The notes below the pieces were generated by a model. That model saw only the letters and a list, made by a program, of their open reading frames with translations, did no database searches and was not told where the DNA came from. Shown here piece by piece: positions 17,216 through 24,881 of a stretch of 64,000 nucleotides of DNA. The position numbers and the translations under genes are program-made. The DNA comes from Bradyrhizobium sp. dw_78 (GTDB taxonomy: Bacteria; Pseudomonadota; Alphaproteobacteria; Rhizobiales; Xanthobacteraceae). Location of the stretch: NCBI RefSeq assembly GCF_018449525.1, contig NZ_JAAVUS010000001.1:682001-746000 (forward strand), in the 5' to 3' direction. Positions within the stretch are counted from its first letter, which is position 1; every line of letters starts with the position of its first letter.

Positions 17216-17470
17216 TCAGGCGGCGGAACGTTTCGCCTGCTGCTGGGCGAGATATTGCGAGAGATCGTCGATCGTGGGGTAATCGAAGAAATCATCGGGC
17301 GAAAGCTCGAAGCCGAGTTTCTCCTCCAACTCCATCATGACATAAACGATCATCGCGGAGTCCAGCCCGAGCCGGGTGAATTTAGCGTCGGTTGCAACCG
17401 TATCGCGGGGAATGCGAAGCACTTTGGCCAGCGAAACAACGCAAAATTCTGAAATTTTCTCTTGGGTCAT
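17216..17470 (-). CDS. Acyl carrier protein, dedicated partner of FAAL
   Basis: An 84-residue carrier protein with the phosphopantetheine attachment serine Ser38 in RLGLDSAM, flanked by the usual helices, and an acidic recognition helix (MMELEEKLGFEL). LGLDSAM is of the type seen in stand-alone carriers of ligase or polyketide systems, not the DSLD of fatty-acid synthesis AcpP. The start MTQEKISEF has an AGGGG site upstream; a start seven codons earlier is possible. It is the first gene of an ACP-FAAL operon, so the pair should make acyl-ACP from free fatty acid. Confidence 0.85.
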   Translation of the reverse strand: MTQEKISEFCVVSLAKVLRIPRDTVATDAKFTRLGLDSAMIVYVMMELEEKLGFELSPDDFFDYPTIDDLSQYLAQQQAKRSAA

Positions 17471-17594
17471 GCCCCTAACCCCATAGGTCAATATAGCTGA
17501 CCATACGGAGGCTCGTGGCCGGTTGTCAATCGAGCAGCCGCGTGGACGGCTCCTGAAGTGACGGGTTTTCAGGCCTTCAACAAACGGCTTGCGG

Positions 17595-17668
17595 CGCCGG
17601 GCAAATCAGGGGCATACACCCACCGTTGGAAAAATCAGCCCGTGTCCGAGAGGACCGCGGGCTTTTTT
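17595..17668 (+). ncRNA. Short non-coding unit A ending in a GNRA-capped terminator
   Basis: Begins with the block CGCCGGGCAAATCA (17595-17608), and ends in a hairpin: outer GCCCGT/GCGGGC (17638-17643, 17657-17662), inner GTCC/GGAC closing a GAGA tetraloop (17644-17655), followed by six T (17663-17668). Unit B repeats the same design. No coding gene precedes it on this strand, so a short self-terminating transcript, or a relic of one, is the simplest reading; unproven. Confidence 0.45.
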
Positions 17669-17765
17669 ATTGGCCTGGATTTTTCATAGGCTTGATTTTT
17701 CATTCGCACGATTCTTCGCCCACTCCATCGATCCGCGGGAAAATGATTTCGTGAGGGACTTGCCT

Positions 17766-17841
17766 CGCCGGGCAAATCACTGGCCTATATTCATCGTCGC
17801 AACAATCAACGCCCGTGCGGAGAAATCCGCCGCGGGCTTTT
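17766..17841 (+). ncRNA. Short non-coding unit B, homologue of unit A
   Basis: Same 14-base opening block (17766-17779), similar distance to the hairpin (45 versus 43 bp), identical outer stem GCCCGT/GCGGGC (17811-17816, 17832-17837), inner stem GCGGA/TCCGC with a GAAA tetraloop (17817-17830), and TTTT. Inner stems differ from unit A but stay paired, which is compensatory change and argues for a selected RNA structure. TATATT at 17786-17791 may be a -10 element. Confidence 0.45.
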
Positions 17842-18135
17842 CATTTCGAGTTTCCTGAATCGGACGGCGGCCGCACGTCACGACGCTTCATCTCCCCATC
17901 GTCGCCCCGGCGTCGTCAGCGCGCCGCCGTCCGAACCACCTTTCATGTACCGATGCCCGATGTTGGCCGGCGCGCGCGAACGCGACCGGCACGCGGCGTG
18001 GCAAGAAGTCCACGGCCGCACGCGGCCTCCGTAGACGGAGATAGGGTTCGCGCCTGAAATGATCGCGCCCCACGGCGATCATGCCGCATATTTAATTCGC
18101 GTTCGCCCGCAATGACGGCAAGCAAGAGAACAGCC

Positions 18136-18207
18136 ATGACCGCGTATCTGATCATGCTCGCATTGGCCGTCCTTGTTGTCGTCGCTGCCTGGGAGGGATT
18201 ATCGTGA
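18136..18207 (+). CDS. 23-residue membrane peptide
   Basis: ATG at 18136 opens a tiny frame for a peptide that is almost one membrane helix (MTAYLIMLALAVLVVVAAW, ending EGLS). Its stop overlaps the start of the next small gene (GTGA), the hallmark of translational coupling. Function unknown; the size makes it uncertain, but the coupling and hydrophobicity support it. Confidence 0.4.
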   Translation: MTAYLIMLALAVLVVVAAWEGLS

Positions 18208-18362
18208 GTGCCGAAATCATCCAGTTGATTCCGAGCCCGAGACGCGCCCGCGAGCGGACCGATTTTCCGACGATTGCTTTTCGATCAGCGCCGCAAGTCG
18301 ATGATCTCGTCATGGATCATGCGGATACGGTGCCGTGTGATGACGATGCGCTGGAGGAGTAA
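18204..18362 (+). CDS. 52-residue hypothetical protein, coupled to the TM peptide
   Basis: GTG at 18204 overlaps the preceding stop and is preceded by GGGAGGG at 18191-18197, a very strong ribosome site. The product begins MSAEIIQLIPSPRRARE, continues TDFPTIAFRSA and ends in an acidic tail (PCDDDALEE). No family recognised. It lies just before the terminase genes and may be a prophage or host accessory gene. Confidence 0.5.
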   Translation: MSAEIIQLIPSPRRARERTDFPTIAFRSAPQVDDLVMDHADTVPCDDDALEE

Positions 18363-18452
18363 TTTTATTATTCGTCATGGCCGGGAAAAACCGCGAATCG
18401 CGTCTTCGTGCTGGACGTCCCGTCATGATGAAATGGATGGTCTGATTTCAAT

Positions 18453-18710
18453 ATGTCCAAAACCCTCACCGAAATCCGCTCGCTGGCGCGCAGCCATACG
18501 AGCACCGCGATCAATGTGTTGGTCGCCATTATGCGCAGCAAGGATGCGACCGCTGCCGCGCGCGTGTCGGCGGCAAACGCCATTCTCGATCGCGGCTGGG
18601 GTAAATCCACTCAGGTTCTGGAAGGCACCGAAAACGGGGCGCTGGAATTGATCCATCGAATTGAGCGTGTCATTGTCGATCCTGAAGATTCCCACCGCGA
18701 AGATCTTTGA
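18453..18710 (+). CDS. Phage terminase small-subunit-like protein
   Basis: An 85-residue helical protein (MSKTLTEIRSLARSHTST...) whose middle AAARVSAANAILDRGWGKS resembles the short DNA-binding proteins encoded before terminase large subunits. It overlaps the large-subunit frame by 44 bp (chosen start), typical of phage packaging genes. In an active phage it would recognise the packaging site; here only a relic of the phage remains, so it is probably not functional. Confidence 0.55.
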   Translation: MSKTLTEIRSLARSHTSTAINVLVAIMRSKDATAAARVSAANAILDRGWGKSTQVLEGTENGALELIHRIERVIVDPEDSHREDL

Positions 18711-19635
18711 GCCGCTGCTGGCGCCGGCGCGCTACAAGGGCGCGTTCGGGGGCCGCGGCTCGGGGAAATCGCATTTCTTCGGCGAGCTTCTCGTTGAAAC
18801 CTGCCAGGCTGAGCGCGGCACGCTGGCGGTCTGCATCCGCGAGGCGCAGCGTACGCTGGCGCAATCCTCCAAGCGCCTGCTCGAAAGCAAGATTGCGGCA
18901 TTAGGGCTGGGCTCGCAATTCAGGGTCTTCAGCGACAAGATCGAAACGCCCGGCGACGGGCTTGTCATCTTCCGCGGCATGCAGGACCACACCGCTGAGT
19001 CGATCAAGTCGCTCGAAGGTTTTCGCGTCGCCTGGATCGATGAGGCGCAGACCTTGAGCGCACGCAGTCTGTCGCTGCTGCGCCCGACCATCCGCGCCAG
19101 GGATTCCGAACTGTGGGCCAGTTGGAATCCACGCCGCAAAAGCGATGCGATCGACGATTTCTTCCGCGCGCGAAAGCCGGAAGCCGCTGTTGTCGTCAAC
19201 GCGAGCTGGCGCGACAATCCCTGGTTTCCAGCCGTGCTGGAGGACGAACGCAGGCTCGACCTCTCGCGTTATCCCGATCGCTACGATCACATCTGGGAAG
19301 GGGATTACATCCGCGCGTTCGAAGGCGCCTATTTCGCGCCGATGCTGCTGGAAGCGCGGGCGCAAGGGCGGATCGGCAAGGTCTCCGCCGATCCGCTGCT
19401 GCCGCTGCGTGCCTTTATCGACATCGGCGGCGCCGGCGCGTCAGCCGATGCTTTCACGATCTGGATCGTGCAGTGGGCCGGCAACGAAATGCGCGCGGAC
19501 TTCGGCCATCTGAGGCGCTGGCGCAAGAGCGTCGAGCAGGCTCAGATCTACACCTTCCGCGCTGTCATTACGGTGATCGTGACAGGTCTTCTTGGCGCGC
19601 TATGGCTCGGCGTCAAGGCTGTATTCGGCAAATGA
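18667..19635 (+). pseudogene. PBSX-type terminase large subunit, truncated and fused to an unrelated membrane tail
   Basis: Residues 1 to about 277 (start GTG at 18667, MSLSILKIPTAKIF) are a terminase ATPase: Walker A GGRGSGKS (28-35), Walker B VAWIDE (121-126), coupling region ASWNPRRK, and the first nuclease-domain strand FIDIGGAGASADAF near 250-263. The nuclease domain then stops; after about residue 277 (WAGNEMR) comes a basic stretch and a single membrane segment (AVITVIVTGLLGALWLGVKAVFGK) that does not belong to terminases and looks like the end of a small phage membrane protein. An in-frame deletion joining two phage genes explains this. DNA packaging should be lost. Confidence 0.75.
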
Positions 19636-19728
19636 ACCGCGCGATGGTTTGATCGGATTCGGCACCAGCCGAGGCTATCCTCCTTGTAATCGCGATGTTA
19701 AAACCCGCCCATCAATCATCGGGGCGGC

Positions 19729-21093
19729 ATGACCTTCACATCGTGGCAATTCGGCGCATTCGTCGCGATCATATTCGGGGCCTATTATTTACCGCCGTTC
19801 CGGACATTCCAGGTCCAGCTACTGGTTCTCGCGAGCCTGCTTTTCTATGGCTACGGCCAGCCGGCACTGTTGCCGTTACTGGCGGTCGCGGTTTTCGGCA
19901 CCTATCTGCTTCTGGTTCTCGCTTTAAGGAATCGTCGCTGTTGGCTGCCGGTCGGCATCGTCTTCAATCTTCTGCTTCTGGCATTCTTCAAATACAAGTT
20001 TCTGTTCTTCTCGCCGGCATCAGCGGATTTGACCGGCGTCACGCCGGTCGATTTCCTGTTGCGGCTGCCGTTGCCGATCGGGATTTCGTTTTTCGTCTTC
20101 CACAACATCAGCCTGCTGGTGGATCTGACCAAGCGAAAGGTCTCGCCGCCAGACCTGAAAAGCGTCTTTCTCTACATCATCTTCTTTCCACAACTCGTTT
20201 CGGGGCCGATCACGCGCGCCGAAATGTTCATGCCCCAGATCAAGCCCAAATATTTTTTCGATGTTCCATTTATCGACGCCGGAAAATGGATTTTGACCGG
20301 GTTTTTCTTCAAGCTTTACGTCGCGAACAATCTCAATGAGATGACGTCCTATATGGACTTCCCACTCTACGAGACGCTGCGGACGCAGGACCGGTGGCTG
20401 CTGGTTTTCCTGTACAGCTATCAAATCTATGCCGATTTCTTCGGCTATTCCGCGATCGCCATCGGTCTGGGACTGCTTTTCGGCTATCGCCTGCCAGTCA
20501 ATTTCAATCTTCCATATATCGCCGCGTCGTTCTCCGAATTCTGGACACGCTGGCATATCTCGCTGTCGAACTGGCTGCGCACCTATCTTTACATCCCGCT
20601 CGGCGGCAATCGCCACGGTGCCTGGCGGACCTATCTGAACCTGATGATCGTGATGGGGCTCGGCGGTCTATGGCATGGCGCCGGCTTCAGCTATTTGACG
20701 TGGGGGCTGATGCACGGGCTCTTGCTGGTGGCCGAGCGGCCATTCCTGGCGCGTCTTCAGTCGATCGATTCTTCGGTCTTTCGGGCAGTTCGAATCGGCT
20801 TTGTGTTTGTCGGCGTCACCATGCTCTGGATTTTCTTCAAGCTGCCCAATTTCGACCATGCTGTCGGTTATCTCCAGGGCATGTTTACGCCGAGTCCGAG
20901 CCCAAACCCGCCGAAACTGTTCTATGATCTGGCGCTACTCTATTCACTGCCGGTCATGATCCAGCATCTTCTTCCATCCCGGCGGTTCGAGCGCGCGCTG
21001 GGCGCCATAGAACCCTATCTCTACGGTGCGATGGCCGCCCTGATGTATCTCGAGGCTGGGCCCGACACCGCGTTCATCTATTTTCAGTTTTGA
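19729..21093 (+). CDS. MBOAT family membrane O-acyltransferase (AlgI-like), copy 2
   Basis: A 454-residue polytopic acyltransferase, closer in style to AlgI than copy 1: FFPQLVSGPITRA near residue 155, YSAIAIGLGLLFGYRLPVNF, EFWTRWHISLSNWLR, YLYIPLGGNR, catalytic His316 in GLWHGAGFSY and His329 in GLMHG. It begins MTFTSWQFGAFV and overlaps the next gene by four bases. It should transfer an acyl group, often acetyl, to a surface glycan. Whether it shares the FAAL/ACP donor of copy 1 is unknown. It lies right after the prophage relic. Confidence 0.9.
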   Translation: MTFTSWQFGAFVAIIFGAYYLPPFRTFQVQLLVLASLLFYGYGQPALLPLLAVAVFGTYLLLVLALRNRRCWLPVGIVFNLLLLAFFKYKFLFFSPASADLTGVTPVDFLLRLPLPIGISFFVFHNISLLVDLTKRKVSPPDLKSVFLYIIFFPQLVSGPITRAEMFMPQIKPKYFFDVPFIDAGKWILTGFFFKLYVANNLNEMTSYMDFPLYETLRTQDRWLLVFLYSYQIYADFFGYSAIAIGLGLLFGYRLPVNFNLPYIAASFSEFWTRWHISLSNWLRTYLYIPLGGNRHGAWRTYLNLMIVMGLGGLWHGAGFSYLTWGLMHGLLLVAERPFLARLQSIDSSVFRAVRIGFVFVGVTMLWIFFKLPNFDHAVGYLQGMFTPSPSPNPPKLFYDLALLYSLPVMIQHLLPSRRFERALGAIEPYLYGAMAALMYLEAGPDTAFIYFQF

Positions 21094-21989
21094 GCGCGAT
21101 CATGCAAATATCCGCCGTCCGCTGGTTCGCAAAATGCGCTGCTACCGCCGCACTGCTGCTGTTGGCTTGCGGATTGGCGACCGCCTGGTTCGGCACCGGA
21201 CTTCAATTGCCGGCGACGACGACCCGTGATGGTGCGCTGACCGCCTTGAGCCGGTATGTCAGAGAGCCGACACCTGATGCCGTGCTGGTCGGCAGTTCGC
21301 TCACCTTTCGTTTGAAGGAAGAGTATTTCGCGATGCCGCGCTTGCGCAATCTCGCGCTCGCGGGGGGCTCGCCCGTTACGGGATTCGAGATCGTGGCGAA
21401 CCAGCCGCGTTTGCCCGGGATCATCCTGGTCGAAATGAATATCTTGTCGCGCGCGACGGATGCCGCGCTGATTGAGAGATATTCCGGAAGCGGCAACACC
21501 GATGATCCATTATTCTTCCGTCCGGTCAGGGCCGCCGTTGCGGTTTACGAGAACTGGAATCACGCGCCGCTTAGCCACGCGCAGAGTTCCTTCGCGCTGA
21601 GCCAGCTATTGAAGCAACCGCCCAGTGACTTCGACAACCACATTTATGCCGACCGCGCATTTCGGGAGATGAACGCCGAAGACCCGACCGTCGTGGCTGG
21701 GACCAACGTCATGACGATACAACATCTGATCGAGGCGGCCGAGAAGCGGGGCGCGCGGGTGCTGCTTTATGAACTGCCTTATTCGGATCAGGTGGAACAG
21801 GCCCGATCGGTCAAGATTACTCGCGAGATCGTTCACAACGCTTTTCCCGATCCCGATCGCTGGCTGAAAATCGATTATCCGCGGGAAGAGTTGCGCTGGT
21901 CAGATGGCGTTCATCTCGACGAACGGTCGGCCTTGATTGTCACGCAATCGATCGAGCGGACGCTTGCCGCTTTGCTCGGGGCGACGTGA
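21090..21989 (+). CDS. SGNH-hydrolase-like protein, partner of MBOAT copy 2
   Basis: A 299-residue protein with an N-terminal anchor (about residues 14-36) and a periplasmic SGNH-type domain: nucleophile region VLVGSSLTF (GSS at 68-70), block II LALAGGSP, and the catalytic dyad Asp272/His275 in WSDGVHLDE. The start is TTG overlapping the MBOAT stop (TTGA), or ATG at 21102. With the MBOAT it forms a two-gene acylation unit in the manner of AlgI/AlgJ or of cellulose and exopolysaccharide acetylation systems. Motifs are clearer here than in the copy 1 partner. Confidence 0.75.
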   Translation: MSAIMQISAVRWFAKCAATAALLLLACGLATAWFGTGLQLPATTTRDGALTALSRYVREPTPDAVLVGSSLTFRLKEEYFAMPRLRNLALAGGSPVTGFEIVANQPRLPGIILVEMNILSRATDAALIERYSGSGNTDDPLFFRPVRAAVAVYENWNHAPLSHAQSSFALSQLLKQPPSDFDNHIYADRAFREMNAEDPTVVAGTNVMTIQHLIEAAEKRGARVLLYELPYSDQVEQARSVKITREIVHNAFPDPDRWLKIDYPREELRWSDGVHLDERSALIVTQSIERTLAALLGAT

Positions 21990-22065
21990 TAGCGAAGGCC
22001 GGCCCGCTTCCCTGATATCAGGAAGGGATCGGTACGCCGATCTCAGAAATTTTTAGGGTTTGCCA

Positions 22066-22509
22066 ATGTACAGGATTCGCGAGGTGGACGCGCATGACGA
22101 TGACATCGCGGACATGCTGACGGATCTTCATCGGCTGACATTCTTCGACAGCGCCGGCATTCCGGATTTCGAAGAAGGGAACTGGTGGCTTGCTTTTCAC
22201 GAGGCGCAACCGGTTGCTTTTGCCGGCGTGATTCCGTCGACGCGCGCCTGTAATGCAGGGTATTTCACCCGTGTCGGCGTCTTGAAAAAACATTGCGGCA
22301 ACGCTCTGCAATTGCGTCTGATGCGAGCGATGGAAGCGCGCGCCCGAAGCAATGGCTGGCATTGTGTGGTTTCGGATACGACCGACAATCTTGTGTCGGC
22401 GAACAACTTCATTCGCGCCGGTTATCGGCTATATCAGCCGCAACACCCTTGGGCCTGGCCAAATACGCTATATTGGCGAAAATCGATCAGGCGGGAGCGG
22501 AGGCCGTGA
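22066..22509 (+). CDS. GNAT family N-acetyltransferase
   Basis: A 147-residue acetyltransferase. The acetyl-CoA core shows as FTRVGVLKKHCGNALQLRLM (beta-4/alpha-3 with an R/Q-x-x-G-like loop) and the C-terminal VSDTTDNLVSANNFIRAGYRLY, where NLVSANNFIRAGY is the usual GNAT signature. The start MYRIREVDAHDD is an ATG; an upstream TTG two codons earlier is also open. The substrate is unknown; these enzymes sometimes accompany phage or glycan loci, and it follows the second acylation unit by 76 bp. Confidence 0.75.
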   Translation: MYRIREVDAHDDDIADMLTDLHRLTFFDSAGIPDFEEGNWWLAFHEAQPVAFAGVIPSTRACNAGYFTRVGVLKKHCGNALQLRLMRAMEARARSNGWHCVVSDTTDNLVSANNFIRAGYRLYQPQHPWAWPNTLYWRKSIRRERRP

Positions 22510-22562
22510 TTTGAACATTTGTGGCCTGATCCACGCCGCATATTTCCAGCAAGTTCTTTTTT

Positions 22563-22595
22563 GCCTGATGGTCCTATGGCCATCGGGCTTTTTTT
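22563..22595 (+). terminator. Rho-independent terminator
   Basis: Stem arms 22563-22573 and 22578-22588 (11 bp, two G-T wobbles) around a CTAT loop, followed by seven T. It lies 54 bp after the GNAT stop and should end the acylation-unit/GNAT transcript. Confidence 0.75.
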
Positions 22596-22670
22596 CGTTT
22601 CCGGGGGGCCGATATGGATCGCGTTGTGTCGTGTCGGCCGATGCCCTATAGGAAGGCAACGGAGCATTAT

Positions 22671-22805
22671 ATGACGTTATTCAGCAGGATTTTCACGACC
22701 CGGACGCTGGTCCAGATCATCTTTGTGCTGACGGCCGCGATCATCATGAAGGCCATCAGTCTGCACTATGATTTCAACTGGGCGACCGCACTGACGGCGG
22801 GATGA
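22671..22805 (+). CDS. 44-residue single-TM protein
   Basis: ATG at 22671 after an ACGGAG ribosome site opens a small protein (MTLFSRIFTTRTLVQIIF...) with one membrane segment around residues 12-28 and the C-terminus HYDFNWATALTAG. No family recognised. It stands alone between a terminator and the ABC operon. The following 210 bp (22806-23015) show only the likely promoter region of that operon. Confidence 0.45.
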   Translation: MTLFSRIFTTRTLVQIIFVLTAAIIMKAISLHYDFNWATALTAG

Positions 22806-23015
22806 CCCATCGCTCCATTGCCGGGATGAAGGGCGGGAGGATCGCGGCAAGGTTCAGGGGATCGTCAGGCGACGACAGGATGATCGCGGAGTTGCTGCTG
22901 CAGCATTAGCAGTAGCTGATCGTCGCAAATCTTTCATACGCGGACTATACTTGGGTCGCTGATTGGTGTTGAAATTCCCACCAGGCGATATCCCTTTGAA
23001 ATCGGAGTGATCTCC

Positions 23016-24023
23016 ATGAAGGCTGTCCGTTTTGCTCTGGCTTTGCTGGCGCTATCGCTGTTTGCGCCGTTGCATTCTGCCAAGGCGGCCGATGTCATCT
23101 GCTATAATTGTCCGCCGGAATGGGCAGATTGGGCCTCCATGCTGAAGGCCATCAAGACCGATCTCAATTACGACATTCCGTTTGACAACAAGAATTCAGG
23201 ACAGGCGCTGGCGCAGATTCTGACGGAGAAGAACAGCCCGGTCGATGACATCGGTTATTTCGGCGTCAACTTTGGCATCAGGGCAAAGACACAAGGGGCG
23301 CTGGAGCCCTACAAGCCCGCGAATTGGGATCAGGTGCCGGCCGGTCTGAAGGATCCCGACGGCTACTGGACCACGATCCATTCCGGCACGCTCGGGCTAT
23401 TCGTGAACAAGGATGCGCTCGGCGGCAAGCCGGTGCCGGCGTGCTGGAAAGATCTGCTGAAGCCGGATTATCGCGGCATGGTCGGTTATCTCGATCCTTC
23501 GTCGGCCGCGGTCGGGTATGTCGGGGCGGTCGCGGTCAATCTCGCGCTCGGCGGGTCCGCGTCCGACTTCGAACCGGCGATCAGTTTCTTCAAGGAGCTG
23601 AAGAAGAACGATCCGATAGTTCCCAAGCAGACATCCTATGCCCGGGTGGTGTCCGGCGAGATGCCGATCCTGCTGGATTACGATTTCAACGCCTATCGCG
23701 CGAAATATTCGGAAAAGGGCAATTTTGAATTCGTGATCCCGTGTGAAGGCTCTGTGGCGTTTCCCTATGTCGTGGGTCTCGTGAAGAATGCCCCGGACAA
23801 GGAAAAGGCCGAGAAGGTGCTGGACTATCTTTTGTCGGACAAGGGACAGGCGATCTGGGCCAACGCCTATTTGCGGCCGGCGCGACCGATCGAGCTGCCC
23901 GAGGCGGTCAAGGCGAAATTCCTGCCTGACAGCGACTATGCCCGCGCCAAGGCGGTCGATTGGGGCGAGATGGAAAACGTGCAAAAAGCCTTCGTCGACC
24001 GCTATCTCGCCGAAGTCCGCTGA
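23016..24023 (+). CDS. ABC transporter periplasmic substrate-binding protein
   Basis: A 335-residue periplasmic binding protein with a signal peptide (cleavage near SAKA-AD, about residue 26) and a two-lobed type II fold typical of iron(III), thiosulfate or phosphonate-type binding proteins. The mature part begins ADVICYNCPPEW. Landmarks such as DIGYFGVNFG, SGTLGLFVNKDALG and DYDFNAYRAKY fit the family, but the ligand cannot be read from sequence. It is the first gene of a five-gene operon with two permeases, an ATPase and a phosphodiesterase. A CGGAG site precedes the ATG; an earlier in-frame GTG at 23007 is unlikely. Confidence 0.82.
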   Translation: MKAVRFALALLALSLFAPLHSAKAADVICYNCPPEWADWASMLKAIKTDLNYDIPFDNKNSGQALAQILTEKNSPVDDIGYFGVNFGIRAKTQGALEPYKPANWDQVPAGLKDPDGYWTTIHSGTLGLFVNKDALGGKPVPACWKDLLKPDYRGMVGYLDPSSAAVGYVGAVAVNLALGGSASDFEPAISFFKELKKNDPIVPKQTSYARVVSGEMPILLDYDFNAYRAKYSEKGNFEFVIPCEGSVAFPYVVGLVKNAPDKEKAEKVLDYLLSDKGQAIWANAYLRPARPIELPEAVKAKFLPDSDYARAKAVDWGEMENVQKAFVDRYLAEVR

Positions 24024-24877
24024 TGCAATATGACGCCTCTGGTCAGGGGCGCCATTCTATAATGTCGCATCGATCTTTCGTCTGGTTCTGCCTGCTTCCG
24101 CTCGCCGTGGTGACGGCGGCGTTCTTCCTGCTGCCGATGGCGCGTCTGGTCGTGGTGGGCGCTGAAGGTCCGCAAGGAATGGCTGGATATCTCGCGATCC
24201 TAACCGAACCACGCTACCGCGCGACCCTGATCAACACCGTGGTGCTGTCGGCCGCGACCACGATCGTGACGCTTGTCGTCGCAACCATTGCAGGCATGTT
24301 TTTGCAACGCCATCGTTTTCTCGGCCGGACGGTGTTGATCGCGATGCTGACCTTTCCGCTGGCGTTCCCCGGCGTCGTTGTCGGCTTCATGATCATTCTG
24401 CTCGCCGGCCGTCAGGGCCTGATCGGTGATCTTTCGGGCCGCATGTTCGGCGAGAAGATCGTGTTTGCCTATTCGATCTACGGGCTCTTTTTGGGCTATC
24501 TCTATTTCTCGATCCCGCGCGTGATCCTGACGATCATGGCCGCCGTGCAGAAGCTTGACGCCGGTCTGGAAGAAGCCGCCCGCTCGCTCGGCGCAGGCCC
24601 CTGGGCCGTACAGCGCGACGTCGTGCTGCCGGCGCTCGGGCCTGCCTTTGTCGCATCGGGCGCGATCGCCTTTGCGACCGCGATGGGCGCGTTCGGCACG
24701 GCCTTTACGCTTGCGACCAATATCGATGTGTTGCCGATGCTGATCTATACCGAATTTACCTTGGCCGCGAATTTTGCGACCTCGGCGGCGCTGTCGATCG
24801 GGTTGGGGGTGATTACCTGGGCGATCCTGGCGCTCGCCCGCTCGTTCAGCGGCGGCGCCGTCGCCGCGGCCGGATGA
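24023..24877 (+). CDS. ABC transporter permease, first subunit
   Basis: A 284-residue inner-membrane permease of the binding-protein-dependent type with six hydrophobic segments. The cytoplasmic coupling loop EEAARSLGAGPWAVQRDVVLPAL carries the EAA-x3-G motif that docks on the ATPase. The chosen ATG overlaps the stop of the binding-protein gene (TGATG), which indicates translational coupling; longer frames upstream lie inside that gene. Confidence 0.85.
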   Translation: MQYDASGQGRHSIMSHRSFVWFCLLPLAVVTAAFFLLPMARLVVVGAEGPQGMAGYLAILTEPRYRATLINTVVLSAATTIVTLVVATIAGMFLQRHRFLGRTVLIAMLTFPLAFPGVVVGFMIILLAGRQGLIGDLSGRMFGEKIVFAYSIYGLFLGYLYFSIPRVILTIMAAVQKLDAGLEEAARSLGAGPWAVQRDVVLPALGPAFVASGAIAFATAMGAFGTAFTLATNIDVLPMLIYTEFTLAANFATSAALSIGLGVITWAILALARSFSGGAVAAAG

Positions 24878-24881
24878 AATC

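Larger units (their letters stand above)
17471..18135. other. 665-bp gap before the prophage relic, no protein gene
   Basis: Besides the two non-coding units listed separately I see no supportable gene in either direction. The left 50-100 bp should contain the promoter of the ACP-FAAL operon, reading leftward. The frames open at 17815 and 17888 have no ribosome site and no recognisable product. Confidence 0.5.

Noticed and set aside
16142..17452. Plus-strand frame of 436 codons over the FAAL and ACP genes
   Set aside because: Antisense shadow; the minus-strand proteins carry full adenylation and carrier-protein motifs.
22802..22906. 34-codon frame overlapping the stop of the 44-residue membrane protein (ATGA)
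   Set aside because: The overlap is suggestive, but the product is Gly/Arg-rich with no pattern; too weak to list.
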